A stretch of 64,000 nucleotides of DNA from Eonycteris spelaea (GCA_003508835.1 PUFA01000021.1:5806501-5870500), one strand, 5' to 3'; positions 37,061-51,850 are shown, counted from the stretch's first letter. Translations and numbers: made by a program. Notes: generated by a model from the sequence alone, not told the origin.

Positions 37061-39448
37061 CTTTTAAATAAGAAAAGGAAAAGGGAGTTTCGCAGGAGAT
37101 ATTGGAAGGCAAAGCTGATAACGCTGGTGAGGTGACGGTCGGATTAGGTAGACCAAACCTACCTCACAGCGCGATAGCTGAAGACGGTCAGCATTGCTCG
37201 TTATCTCAAGGCTCCTCTGTGCAGGAACTTGAGACAGGGAAGGGCAGGGGTGTGTCATCTGCTCCACGGTGTCGGGGATCGAAGCTGGGAGACCCACAGG
37301 TGTGACTGGCGCCGGGGGTTTGCCCTGAAGGTGGCTGGCTCGCACGGCAGGCAGGTTAGCCCTTCCACTGTGGGCCTCTCCATGGGGCTGCATGAGCACC
37401 TGCAGATGTGGCACTGGCTTCCCTCCCTACAGACGTCACACACACTGTCACTTCCACAGCATGCTGCTGGGCACAGGCTGCCCTGATTCTGGGTGGCAGG
37501 GAACCACCCAGAGGTGTGAATGCCAGGGAGTGGGGGGAAGGGCGCTGGCTACCACACACCTTATTACTGTTAATTCCACAGAGCATGCGAGTTACATGGA
37601 GATTTATCGGAGATGATTACAACTTTAGAATATTATTACTGCTTTGAAATAGATGAAAACGTTCCGAAGAAATATTATGATTCTAGTCATTCATTCTTCC
37701 AGCAAATCCGTTCAAACGGTATATGCAGGCAAAGTAAACAAGATAAAAAGCCAGGGGTTCTTCTTTGTACCCACTGGCACATAAGTGAGCACCTTAAGCT
37801 CATTTTACGTTACTCACTTGTTCAGAGAAGTGATTTCTGCCACATCATGGTCTCCAAACATCCCTCTGAAACCAACTTTGCTTTCATCATAAGGCACCTC
37901 TGACGCCATTGAAACCTGTCCTGTATGCCAAGGTAACTTCACATGGGCCTTTCCATATTAGGCAGTGTTTGGAGGAGACCATTTACAAAGCAGAAGCCTG
38001 GCCGCTCAGTGCTGGCACCCCACACGCCGTTTGACATACAACTAATATGTGAATTCCCAAAACACTGGCGATCACTGTGCTAAGTCCCAAAGTTGGCGGG
38101 AACCACCCCAGAGTCCCCCTGAGGCACCCTTCGGCCTGGAGCAACTGAGGGCAGACTAAGCCCTCACTTTAGGGGATTCCCTGCAAATGACCTGGGTCCC
38201 AAACTCAACCACTGTTTTCCTGGTGTGGAGACTTCAACTCTAAGGAGCCCCCAAACTGGTGGCCCGTGGGCCATATTCTAGCATAAAATTTTGAGTGAGG
38301 ACACGTGTTTCATCTCACTCGATGAGATGAATGTAAATGAACATTCTGTATTGTAGAAATGTTTCCCACTCAATGTCTTTTTCTCCTTCTTTTCCTATTC
38401 TTCCTCCTCCTCCTCCTTCTAATGAAATTAACTGGCGTCTAGAACACACTTGGTTTGACATCCCAGTTAAGGTAGGTACATGTGATCTTCAGCACATAAA
38501 AGAGCTTAAGTTACTAGACCCTCAAGCTGGGACTTATCATGAGCAATGGGAATTTCAATTCAAAATATCTTTTTTATTACTCTAAAATGCTAATTTTCTC
38601 TTACAGATGTCGGTACCTCCAAATTAATGATCATTATTGCCTGTAAAACCTTTCAAAAACAATGGAAATTCACTCCCACTGGTTACCAACCGACAGTCAA
38701 CTGCCACCTGCCAGCCACGTAAGACAACACAAGTTTTGAGTACTCCATTTTTGTCCCTCATTAAATGTTCAAAGTCAGATGGGGAAGAAAAGTGGCTTAT
38801 GACATCAAGAAAAATACTAAAACTGGTTTGTACACAAAATGACTAAAGGGGATTTCAGAGTTCTGCTTGTGGTAGAATAAACAAGGATGAATTAGGTGAG
38901 ATTCGCTAAAAAATAAAATAGGCTTTCAACCGTTATGGCAGCATAAGTTGGAGAATAAAAAAGGGACTTTCTTTCAGCGAAGAACTGGTCAAGTTCTCTG
39001 AGAAGCACAGAGCACTCTAAGTGGTGTGGAATTTCAAGAGTTTGAGCATAGCTCTGGGGTTGCCTACGAAACCCACCTCTGAACGTGCTTTTTAAGCTAC
39101 TCATGGCTACTGGGGTGGATCCATATCTCTAGAAGGAGAAAAGATCTTGCATTTCTCGAATTTTGCGAACTTATATTTTATTTTTTAATATTCTATCACC
39201 ATTGACTTAAAGAATAAAAAATGTCTTAAATGACTTTTTTTTTTTAAGTGGTAAAACCAAGAGTGTAAAGGAAAGCACAGGGGCTGAGAAAGCAGCAAGA
39301 TAAATAGGCAAGAAGGAGAATCAATATCTTGTTGTTGTTGTGTGTCTTCTGGCAGATTACTAACAGTGTGCTTATGCCGGTTTTGCGGGTCTAATGTCTA
39401 GATAAACGTGTGCAGAGCCAATAAGCAGAGAGATTATGTATGCCTCTG

Positions 39449-39527
39449 TACATACACACACACAATCTAAGTACACACACACACACACACGTATAATCAT
39501 AGTATATATATATATATATATATATAT
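39449..39527. repeat. Compound (CA)n and (TA)n microsatellite
   Basis: Two CA blocks (about 39451-39465 and 39473-39490) followed by an uninterrupted (TA)n of about 12 units (39503-39527). The TA block is self-complementary. Confidence 0.93.
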
Positions 39528-42497
39528 CTCACTTTCCTTAATAAAATCAAATCTAGGGCTGTCGAGATTCCCCTTAGAAGAAGACAAACAGTCTTGGACT
39601 GACCACGTGAGCCGATTCTCTCACCCTTCCTTTTCTTGGTTCCTCCTTTCCTGGCGAGGTGCCCGCTCATGGGACTAACCCCGGGGAGAGGGGCACTGTT
39701 GTCCACTTTCACGCTCTTCGGGCATCGCGTGGGGAGCGGGTGAGGAGCACACCGATACGACACAGACACAGCGCACCGAAGCGCAGCGGCTGACTTTTGG
39801 GGCTTCCTGCCTGAGTCTCTGGAATTTTCCATGAGATCTCAGGGCAAGAGGCTCCCTCGTTTTTGGCTCCCGGCTTCTTTCCCAGGGGCACCGTTTTCGA
39901 TACGCACATCCCACTGTGCTCTTCAATATTCTGATCCGTTGCTTCTCAGCGAAGATGGAGAGAGAGATCCACATCCTCCCTCTGCGTCGTCCTAAGTGAC
40001 CGGTGGGAGGAAGGACTTCGCCTGCAAGAGCTCACTCTCTTTTCAGTATGAGCATGTCCGAATCCGATAGACACACGCCGCACCATCCACGGGATTCTCA
40101 GTGAGAAAAGAGGGCTGAACCATGAAGCAGGAGTAAGAGGAATTACTCGCTAAAGTAATATACTTAGAGCATAATAACATTCCAAAATAATTATTTGTTT
40201 TACTTTGCAATTTGACACATCATTCCTTTAAACCACTAATTACTTTTACTTTTAGACATTATCACAGAATTTATCATTATTGGAGACCTTAAGATTAAGA
40301 GAAAAGATGCTTGATGTTTCACAGAGTACCGACTCCTGGGCATCCAAGACACTCTGATGCCGGGCGGTGTCAGCAGATTCAGAGTCTCTCCTATAAGACT
40401 ATCTGGCAAGGGTCCCATGGTAATTATTGTATGGGACGTCTCACTGTTTTGAATTGGGGGAAGATAATCTCTGTTCCTGGGATAGGGAGTGTAGCTGGCT
40501 TTAGGTAGAAGGGTTAAAGAAAAGCGCTCAAAAAACTATGTAAGGATAAATGATAGATACACTGATAACGCATTAGAGACACAAGTTAAGTGACTGAGGA
40601 CGAATATTCCTGGCTTCATAATGGAGACCAAACCCACAACCACATGGACAGCGAGGACAGGCGGGGCGGGAACAATTGTGTGTTAGGGAGGGGACTCCAC
40701 CGAGAAGGACAGGGTGGGTGTACAGTAGCTTCTGCTCCTACTTGGTGGCTCTAGCTAGCCTGGGTTGGGCCTTTTGCCCCAAACGGTGCAGGAAAGCCCA
40801 GAATGCACACGGCCCACTTCTGCGAAGTGGAGTTGCGTTTCTCAGCATCCTAAGCCTCGTTAGTGGGTGGGTTGGGGTCCCGGTGAGGGGGGAGGGAGGG
40901 TCAGCTCTTGGGCCAGGTGTGAGCTCTATGCTCACCTTCTAAACTGATTGACTGAAAGCATGTGGACTGAGGGGAAGGAAGGGGCTGGTTCTCAAGAGGA
41001 GTGTCTGCATGCCAGAAAAGCACGAAAGGCCACCGCTATTGTGTGTGACGGAGAACCTGCTAACGACCGACTGACTGACTGGAGCTGGGTACAGTGACTC
41101 ACTGGTCATGCCTGCCTCACTCTTCACTGGGGCAGGGCGGTCCCCTGCCAGGACCCGCTTGAATACAGAAGAAGCGGCGGCTGGCGGCCGGTACTGGAAC
41201 GAGTTGCTAGTTTAGAAATGCAAATGTTTACTTCCACTAGTGACTCTGAAGACAGGAGGCTATGGGAAAATCAATATTAGCACAGACAAGTACTGTGTGT
41301 AGACGTTACTTTAAATGGATAAAAGGAATCTGGAAAAGGAGGCTTTTGCTAAAGAACACAAAAATGTCCTTTTGCAGAGAAGCCTTCCTTCCTTCCGTCT
41401 TCCATTTCCTTCTTGGCCTTGAGGGCTGAGCTGCCAAATATCCCTCCTCTCTGCTCCTTTGGGCCTCACCAGACCCCTCCCACCCCCCATCTCCCAGTAG
41501 GGCTCCTCTTCATCTTTCCAACCAGACAGCTCAAGGCCTCCACGCCTGCACCCACTCCTTCCAAATCTTTCTCAGTGCCGTTCTCCGCCCGAACCTGGCC
41601 GTCAGGTGTGGCTGACGGCGGCAGGTGGGCTGCAGCAGGGCGCGTGGTAGTAACTGTGAGCCCTTCCCTCCCCACGGGGTACCCCTTCCCCACGTACAGC
41701 GTATCCCAGAGGCTTTACGGGCTCGACACACTGCATCGTCATATAAACTTTAGGAGGAAGGGCTTTTCTCGTTTCCACTGGCTCACACAGACACCGAGGG
41801 GAGCGCAGGTGCGTGTGGGGACCAGAATCCCGATCTGCTAAGAATCCCTTTGCCCCTGGACAGGGCACCACACAGCCCAGTGCCATGGGAGAGCAGGGAG
41901 AAAATGCACCGCAGGGCTGCACAAGGTCAGCCACTGGGGTCAGAGGGGAGAGCATCCGCATTTCCACTCACTTATTTACCTAAACAAAAGAGAGAAATAA
42001 CGGGCTGTCATGTTACTCCACGGACTGACCTGGCCATCTCACCGGCCCCGCGTTTCAGACAATGCTGTCTTCTCCTGGAATGGAGAAGTGCAACCCTTGC
42101 TTATTCAGGTCCCCACCTGACGCTCCTTGTTGATGTTGATGCGGGTTGGCCCTTGGGATTTCCGGATCCTATTATCTGGCTTTGAACCAACCCTCGCACC
42201 ATGAACAAGATGGCACTATAACTCAAGCACATCCAGAAGCCAAACAATGGTGAAGCTCACCTGTCTGCTGCTACCTGGAGTGATAAACACCAGCCTTACC
42301 CAGGACAAGCAGTGACAGTTTGCTCAGGGCTAACAGATCCAGACGTAGTCCTCTTTCTAAAGAAAGGTTTTATGGTTAAAAATGTAAACCAAAATAAAAA
42401 CCTTTCATTACGTTGCTTTATCTCTTCACATGCCCTGTTTTCAGTTCTGCCCTTAGGGTACAGGTATGTGATAGTGTAAATTGCACTAAAGCACGTG

Positions 42498-42907
42498 TGC
42501 TGAGTTGAATCGTGTCTCCCCAGAAGTCACGTCCACTCGGAACCTCAGAATATGGCCTTATTTGGAAATAGGTCTTTGCAGATGTAATTAGTTGAGACAA
42601 GGTCGTAGAGGATTAAGAGAGGAGAGAGGAGACGCAGAGACGAGGCGAAGGCGGCCATGTGAACGTGACGGCCACGTGAAGCCGAGATGGGAGGGCGTCA
42701 CGCGCAAGCCCAGGAACCGCCTGGGCGGCCAGGCGCTGGAAGAGGCCAGGAGGACTCCTCGCCCAGAGCCCTCAGAAGCAATCTGGCTCAGCAGCGACGC
42801 CTCGGTTTTGGGCTGCTCCCTTCCAGAACGGCGAGAGAATAAAATTCTGTTGGTTTAAGCCATCCCGTTTGTGGTGATTTGTTACGGTAGCCTTAGGGGA
42901 TTAATAC
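42498..42907 (+). mobile_element. Solo LTR, MLT1-type (ERVL-MaLR)
   Basis: Starts TGCTGAGTTGAATCGTGTC and ends TTAGGGGATTAATACAC. Contains CAGAATATGGCCTTATTTGG, AGATGTAATTAGTTGAGAC, GAGAGAATAAAATTCTGTTG and TTTAAGCCATCCCGTTTGTG in consensus order. The centre is unusually rich in CpG for so old a repeat (42640-42810). Confidence 0.8.
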
Positions 42908-43581
42908 ACTCTGTTCGTAATTTATAAGTAAAAAAAAAAAAATCCACACATGGAGGCGCAAGCTAACGTTTTGTTCAGACTGGGTGGCCAGGGACGTTCA
43001 GAGAGAGCCATCCTCAGCCGAACCGGGCCTGCGTGCGTCAAACTGTCCTCTCCACCTTTTGCACGGTCTTGTCTGTTCGGAAGGCTTTCTCTCACTTGTT
43101 TTTCATGTATAAAAATCACCTATTCCTCAAGTTTGTACCAATCATTCAACTCTTCCTCAGGACTTCTTTTATTACATCTGTCTTATTTACTCAAGACATC
43201 ACAGTTACTTGTGGCCACACCGTCTGTCTCACGTGACTCTGAAAGCTTCTCAATAAGGAAAGCTGCCTTCATGCCATCACCAGACCTGCAGAGCCCACCC
43301 TAGCACATTCTGCAGAAAAGTCCCCTAGAACATATCGGGTACCTTCAGATGGACGCGGAGCGAACAGTCCAGAGGAGTGAGAGATACGGGTTCCGCCCTG
43401 GGGCCAGCTCCGCTTACGTAGTGATAAAAACTTCGCTGAAGACATATACGGATGCCTTTCAAATCCCCAAGTGACATGGAGCAGTGGGTGACAGTAATTA
43501 CACTGGATGACAAAACCGAGACCCAGAAAAGATTTCTGTAGTATCAAATAATGGAATCGCCTAAGAAGAAGTCAATGTAAA

Positions 43582-43582
43582 G

Positions 43583-43629
<47 letters not shown>

Positions 43630-43631
43630 AA
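43582..43631. repeat. (AAAT)n microsatellite
   Basis: About twelve perfect tetranucleotide units, TAAA/AAAT. No retroposon body was recognised next to it. Confidence 0.95.
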
Positions 43632-43734
43632 TAGAAATTCAAGGTAAGGAGAATTGATTCACAGCCTCACAGAAGTCACATGTGAAAAGACTTGGCATTT
43701 TATTGGCATCAATATTCACGGTTGTCAGAAACAT

Positions 43735-43915
43735 GGGATTAGAAGTAGGATGGACTTGGGCTCCATTTCCAGGTCTATGTGCCTCAGTCTCTCCCTACGT
43801 CAAAGGAGGCCCATAAAAAGTTACATTATAGGGGTTCCGGGAAGGTTAAATTAAATAAAAAATACAAAAAAGCTTAATGCCGAGCATGGAACGTATTAAT
43901 TCATTTTCATTATCA
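43735..43915 (+). repeat. Probable MIR
   Basis: TGGACTTGGGCTCCATTTCC, GTGCCTCAGTCTCTCCCTAC, GGAAGGTTAAATTAAATAA and AATGCCGAGCATGGAACG match the MIR 3' two thirds. Confidence 0.6.
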
Positions 43916-43949
43916 TTGTTATCATCGCTGTTATAAACATTATCCTCAT

Positions 43950-46900
43950 TTTGACTATCAAAACAACCTGCGATGGACCCAGGTTGCCCACAGGTTACAA
44001 TTCCTCTCTTCCTGCACTTCTGGTGACATGTGAGACAGAACTAGGAAGGGGACTGGCCACTGCAGGACTCCAGAGGACAGCCCTCAGAGAGGAACTGCAG
44101 CTAACACAGAAGGAGGCAGGGGTACTGGTGGGACATGTCACAAGTGCATTCAAAGGCTGTTCTTTGAACAAAGAGTGGGTGTTTCTCATGTGATTTCAGA
44201 GGTCAGAAATAAGATCAGGGAATGAATGTACTAGAGAGGCAGATTTTGTAACAATGTAAATTAGTTTTCAAGGCTTGAATTATTCAAAGAATTAATAAAA
44301 TTCTTTCAGAGATGATGAGTGGCCCATTGCCAGAGGCATTCAAGGAGAGAATGGCACGTGTCAGGCTTGCTGTTTAGCCTAACTAAATAAATGATTTCCA
44401 GTGTTCCTTGTACTTGGAAGGTCTTTTAAGTTGTGCATGCTTTATTCTTCTCTGATGTTTCCCCCAATTAAGTAAATGATTATTGGGCATTTGAAGTGAA
44501 AAGCAAACTCCCTAGAGATTTACCACCCAAGAGAACTGGACTATGAAGACTGTTATGTAACTGGTCCATTGCGAACACTTCAGCCAAGTTACTTAAGTCA
44601 CATAATAAGAGTGCTTTAAACTTTAATAAAGATTCAAAAATATTTTTCAAACCTTCATCTTTTAAAAAAAACATTTTTGTAGTATGCTCTATTTCCTGAG
44701 CATTCAATTCACACTCTGCTGTGTGATTTTTTAATTTGGCAAGAAAATGATGAAGAAAGAGCATTTGGAAAAATTCTTAACCTGTGTTTGCCTAATGATA
44801 TATGTAGGCAGTGTTACTTAATGATATTTAATATAATACCCAATAATAAAATAATTTTAGCATTATCTTAAAAGTAGCAAATATAATATAGTAGGACTAT
44901 TTAGGCAATTCCTTAAAAGGTGCTATTTTTATATAATTGGTCAAGTATTGTGGCCTGAAACAGAACATCATGTATAAGTTTGACAGCCAACTAAAATGCA
45001 GTTGCTAATTTGGGCCCAAATTCAGCAGAATAGATGTGCCACTGTCTATATTTTTCTGTTATGTTGAATAGCAAAAAGAAGATAGAGTTTCATTCTAAAT
45101 TATGCTTCTGAGAATTTAGATTCATTACATGTGCTTGAAAACTGTTTTCGACAGAGTATACATGAAGGATTATACTATCTCGAAAGGGGATTAATCAAAC
45201 ATGATTAAAAGATACTATTCCTGCTACAACCTATACATCAGGTTATGCCAGTAAATATCCTAGTCGAACTTTTCTCCTTTTACAGACAATATTGGCAGTG
45301 CCGTCAGTATACCCAAGTATCTCAGTCTTGCTTTATTTTTTCCAGTTATTTCACTAACGACGTTTTCAAAATAAAAATGCTGACTTATTGCTCCTAACTT
45401 CACTGAAACCTCGGTCACATAATTTAAGTTTATATTCGAGCTACATACTTAAAAACACCAGTAGAAAATACTCAATATTTGATACAGAATCAAAATATAT
45501 TAGCCGTGACAATTCTTAAGAGATTCACATCTTATGCAAGATAACACACAATTAACAAATAAAAACTCAGTGAATTGTGGCTGTAAAGCAAAGAGTGTGC
45601 GTGTGTATATACAGAAGCATTTTCAAAGTGATTGCTGACTTCAAAAAGGAAATTAGATTTTGCCATCTCTTGTATAAAAGGTTTCTGTGCATTCTTCGTT
45701 GGAGTACATGACGGGGGCAGTTAAAGGTGAAAAAAAATGAAGTTTTGCAACCATCTGTATGATGGGGCAAAGCAAACTAGAAGCAACCCTTTCACATCCT
45801 CGGCGTAGAGGAATTAAGAGCTAACAGGAAGTCTCTGGTTTCAAGTCTAATGACTGAATTAAGGCTATCTTGATTTCAAGTTCTTATTTTAAAATGCACA
45901 GTTTGCTTGAAAACTTCTCATTGAATAATACTAAAGCTCCTTAATGGAGAAAAGACACTGGTCTGCAATAGAGGAATAAAGCAGCTATTAGAAAAGAAAC
46001 AAAAAGAAAGGAAAAGAAATGAAAAATAGTGCAAAACCCACACATCCAATAACAAATGTTCGGACAGGCTAGAGCTACTTAGATGATGTGCATCGTTTCC
46101 TTCATTCTTCCCAACAACTACACACAGACACTGGTACTATCATCCTCCGAGATGTGACCATATTCTTTCCTCTTCCTTTTTATTAAGGAAATAAAATGTT
46201 CATGCCAATATGTGCCACAGTGTCCTAACAGTAGGGATTTTAGCTGCATACACACCTGTCTGCGCTGTGATCTTCAATAACTCATTTAACACCCCAATTC
46301 TCCATGTATATAAGGCAGAGCTCATGGAGCTATCAGTTCCCTCCCACAAAGGAGAATTACATCAAAGGTGTAGGTAAAATTGCTTTGAGAATTGGGCTAT
46401 AAAGATACGTTTGTAACAGTAAAGGGTTTACACGGTCTGGTATTTAATGATAAACGAAACTTTAACACAGTTTCTTTAAAAACATATGTATAAAGGCTGA
46501 AAGGCATCATCGAAAAATTGAAAAATTTTAAATCATCAGCCATAATGGCCAAAATAAACAATTCTGAAGTCTAGAAAGTTAAACATATTAGTTCTAGCGA
46601 TAGTCATCTGGGAAGAATCGAAATTCATTATTTGAAGGAAGATGCAACAATCTGGTCATAAAAGAATTATTATATTTTGGACTTGAGCTTTTAAATTTGG
46701 CAGGTCTCTCAGTTAAATATGAATGCTGTAACAAAACCCCATATTTTAAGAAAACCCTACCAGCAAGGCTTTATTGTATTTTACATCCCAACCATTCTGC
46801 ACGGTGCCAGGTCATTATTTCTTTTTACGTCACACCACAAAAATCTAGTTCTGGTTCTAGATCTCATTCTGTTTGTTTTGCTTGTATAGCTGGGCTTAGA

Positions 46901-47990
46901 ATGTTGGTATGATTTTTTTTTTCAGAATTAACACATTTAAGGCCAATGCCTAGCATTCTCAAAACTAACACAGTGAATCTTTAATTCATATAACAATGAT
47001 CTGCATATAAATTTCACACATACAGAAGACTATAATGGCCAAAATTCTCTTATTCATTCTAACATTTCTTATTGGTGTTTTTCCTTTTTTAGCTTCTAGT
47101 GTGCACTCAGTAATATAGTGACATAATCCCTAACTTGAAAAGGTAAGAGCCGTGACAGTATATTGGAAGAAGAAAAAAGGCTATAAAAGTGACAGTAATA
47201 TAAAATGGAAAGGATATGCCACTTAGTGAAATAAAATGCATTTAATAAACAGTAACAAATAAAGAAGCTTATCTGTAGCTGGAGAAATATAAATTTGGTT
47301 TTTTCTTAAGCTAAAATCCCCTAATATGAAAATTTAAAACCTTTCCATTGGAAGTAAAACACTTAATCTCAATTTAAATATACAATGATAAACAAAGCAA
47401 TGCAAATTCAATTATACATTTTTCGATTTAGCATTTCTTAAGAGTTTACTATTGTTCGATTTCTATATGTTTTTGGTAACATGTCAAAAAATTATTTAAA
47501 AAGACAGTGTTGAGATGTTATCTGAAGAGCATTCTATCCACACATGCCCAGGATACTTAAGCGTTTGTGACAGATTTCAGGACCAAGACTTTGGAGATTG
47601 CTGTTGAGATTCAAAACCTGGATAATCAGGACTCTGCACAACGCACATGTAGTATACTTCTTTCTAGCAGTTAACAGCAAGTACTTACTACGAGCCACAT
47701 TTACAATGAACGTTCTCCCAAACATAGCACTTAACAGGGATGCTCCAAGGCGTGTTGAATTGTGCCAAAGTAGCTATCACAAAGGATACCATAAAATGGT
47801 TCCATTCTGCCTTTATGTTTGCAGAAGTGAACTTTTTTTTTTTTCAAAACAATCTGTGCAAACCCCTCGACACAGTACTTGTGTGCTCTATCGGAGAACA
47901 TTTCTCAAGATGAATTTCAAGCACACCACTAGAGTCAAGTCACATGCCCTGCGACAAAGAAATGCCAGAAATCTGACATATCTACGGTCC
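43950..47990. other. AT-rich intronic stretch, no feature seen
   Basis: Long AT-rich DNA with almost no recognisable repeat except a faint MIR-like patch near 46080-46165. The minus-strand open frame at 44480-44764 (94 codons) has no family resemblance. Confidence 0.5.
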
Positions 47991-47991
47991 A

Positions 47992-48036
47992 AACACACCA
48001 CACACACACACACACACACAACACACACACACACAT
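47992..48036. repeat. (CA)n microsatellite; UG-rich in CTNND2 sense RNA
   Basis: About 22 CA units with one interruption. It lies roughly 700 nt downstream of the exon B donor in the sense direction. Confidence 0.94.
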
Positions 48037-48688
48037 ATGCATTTATGGGGAACTATCAGCATAAAACAAATAGCTCTGAATAAAACATCATAACCCTACA
48101 GGAACCCAACCCCAGTGTCAGATGTAGAGCATCACCAAACCCCTTGCCGCTACTGAAAAAAGAAAGCCAAAAAGAAACGCGTCTCAATACCAACAATTTC
48201 TTTACTATGTTATGTTCACGTTCTCGTCAACGCCCAAACAACTTCACACTTATGTTTATTTTCACACGCAGAAACCTGAAGGTAACAATATGGACTTTCT
48301 AAATTTCGATTTTTAGTATGACCTGCCAGGTGCACCACTTTATACTCTGGGAAATGGAAACAGACATGGTGACTGAGCACGCTTCTGCGGAGACGAGAAA
48401 ACGCCTCGTCCTCGAGAAGCTGAGTGAGATCATCGCCCATCCTCAATGGCTTTTCATTCTAGATCTTATCGAACAGCTGAACCGCCGGGCACCTACAGGT
48501 GTTCTGATCACAAGGTCATCTCTGCCACTGCTGCTGGACCACACAAGATTCCAGGGGTCCATGACCAACAGCCACAACCCAGACCAGACCAAAGATTACA
48601 AAACCCGACCGGAAGCAACCCGTCGTCAACACGTGAACGCAACAAGGTGATGTAGAAAAGAAAAAGTCACACTGTTAACACCTGGTTA

Positions 48689-49162
<474 letters not shown>

Positions 49163-51644
49163 TTATCCAGTGTAATGATAATCGGCATGCAACTTCAGAA
49201 ATAAACCTTTCGGCTCCAGGGGAAAATGCATCTTTTGTGCGTTTATTGCTTACCAACGAACGTCCAAGAGGAGGTTTGTTATTCTGAAATGTAAGCTACT
49301 TGGGAACAAAACCCAGAATACAGGGAACATTTTATAGGAAATCATGGACAGTCAATTATTGTTCATGTTGAGGAAATTCAGAAAGGTTTGTTCACGTGAT
49401 ATTACATTAAGTTGATCAGGGTTTAAAACAAAATTAGTAACGCAGTTTATTTTCCTGAATAAAAAAGTAAGGAAAAGTGGGAGGGAGGGGGAGGTGGAGA
49501 GAGGTGAGGCTGATGTCTCCCTAACTGGACCAGAGCAGAAAATGCAGGGCTGTTGTAGTGCCTGGAAAGTAACTCCCCAAAGAGTTTTGTAAGCTGCCAT
49601 AGTAACAAATAAGTTTGGTGAAGGGCAGGTGTGCAGGAGATGAACCAACTGTGACAGACAGAACAAGGAGCTGACTTGGTTTCTCCAGAGTGTCTGCATC
49701 TTTTCAAGATGTCTAAATTGTTTTGAGAAGATCGTCCATCAGTTACCAAAATCGGTTTATTTCCAAACTGAATTTCGGTTTTCTGTTTCCTGACCTAGAT
49801 TTTTTTTTTCTTTCTTTTCTTTTTTTTTCAGTTCATTTCATGTCATTTTTGAGGTTTCCTAGATCTCAAAAATATTTGACATCTAAGGTTTAGTTGACCT
49901 ATATATACAATGAGAACAGCATCTTTCATATGAACAGAATGTGATGTTATTAACTGCTATAGCGATTATTAGCCATGGTTAACTTTAGATGGGATATTTA
50001 CTTCATGGCACTGCAGATCAGAATACATCCAAAATACAGCTAGTGTCTAGTACACCCACTTATACCATCGGTGGTGGGCATTTGGTTCGGGTTATAAATC
50101 ACCCTCCATGACTCTAAAAGCTAAGGGCTTCTTAGTGGACGATGATAGAGAGCTTCTTTTATCCTCCTTACATTAAGGGACATATGCCAAGTCAAACACA
50201 AAAGAAAGTATGTCGCATTGAGAAAACAATTGTTAAAAAATTAAAGGAAATCGTGTTGAAATGACAAAAGTTGCAAAGTGAACAGAGAAATACCTTCTAA
50301 TTCTGAGAACTGGTTTTTAATGAAGAGTTCAGTGCTTCTCATTTCCAATGAATTTTTAATACTTAATTTTATAATAACCAAAATTAGGACAATTGGCACC
50401 ATGAAATGATGAAAATCAGAAAAATATTTTTAAAAACTTTGTAAAGAAAAAGTGTGTATATTCCCTGGGGGCAGTCTTCTGAAATGCTGAGGCTTACCCT
50501 GATGGATTAAATTTCAAAATGATCAAATTAGACTAATAAACATTAAGTTCACAACCAGAAAATCTCTCATGTCTTTATGCAATTGCTGGAGGATTTATAT
50601 TTTCTCCAAAATATTACAAACATGTCTATTTAAAATTCATGTTTTAAAAATTTATGAACTATATGCTTTGATGACAGGGGTTTAAAATTTAGGCCAGGCA
50701 TAACTTTCCTCTTGAAAGAAGAAATGCACAGAGGTAAACAAAATTTCATTTTCTAGAGGAGTTGTGATAAGCTGGCCAGCAAATCAAGGACGGAAGGAAA
50801 AAACTAAGTACACCTGACTTTTTTCAGATAAATGCATTTTTTTTTCCTATTCAGGAAACTAAGTATCTACTTTTAAGCTTGCTGAAAATGGTTACTAATA
50901 TCAGAAAATAAATCCTTTTCAATGCCAAATTACTCACTACTAATAACATAAATACAGTTATTACCAGGAAAGAGGATAAAATACCACAGATGAGGAAGTA
51001 ATACTGAAATCTAAAGAAACATTTGTTAACACGAAACAAACAAAAACAACAGGATGAGTGAACAACCTGACTAGCCTTTCCAAAAAGACTCTCAAAAGGC
51101 CATAAATTAAAAAGGTAACCAGAAGAGTTTAAGAAAAATAGTCCCAGTATAGACAAAAAATTATGAACACTATCAGACAGATTGGGTCAAAACGTGAATC
51201 TAGGCTATGAAATGCAGTCAAGCGGAAAAAGGTACCATTTCAGAATATGAAGAGCAAGAAAAGGAGGAAGGACATTTAAAAATATCATCAGGCTCACATG
51301 TGTGTTTTACTTTGGCCTTTCGCGGGGAAAATATCACAGCATTTATTCAGCACTTGGCTTCTGCAGCTAAGAGCGGTGGGTTCACATCCGGGCCTTTTGG
51401 TCATTCTCGGTGTTGGACAAGGTGAGGGAGCTCTCAGAGCTCTCGCCCCCGACCGGAAAGTGAGCAGCATGGCCTCATGGGGCTGCTGTCTGCTTTAGAT
51501 GCATGAACAGTACTGAACACCTAACAGAAAACGTTAAACAGTCGAGTTCTTGCAATTATTACCAGGAACTATGTTGAAATCAACTGATACTGGACAAGAG
51601 GGCCGCGTACATCACATTGGGGTGAGAGGCCCTTCCTACTGGGT

Positions 51645-51850
51645 ATTGGACCTCATAGCTCGTGTGTAAACTCCTATTTCCTGCGATGACTCTCGAAGAC
51701 AGCAAGCACCTCATTCTCACTTCATAGATGGGAAACCAAGGCACAGAGAGATTGCAGAAGTCCGAGTTTAACCGGTTCCTAGCAGAGAAGGAATTAGAGT
51801 CCTCACACTCTGTTGCCAGAGTTTACGCTTGTAATCACCCCTGCAAACTG
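51645..51850 (-). repeat. MIR, antisense
   Basis: CCTCATTCTCACTTCATAGA, TGGGAAACCAAGGCACAGAG, AGATTGCAGAAGTCCGAG and CAGAGAAGGAATTAGAGTCC fit the antisense MIR. Confidence 0.65.

Noticed and set aside
44480..44764. 94-codon minus-strand open frame as a further CTNND2 exon or a small gene
   Set aside because: It does not match any CTNND2 segment, lacks convincing splice sites in phase 2, and sits in AT-rich DNA where chance frames are common.
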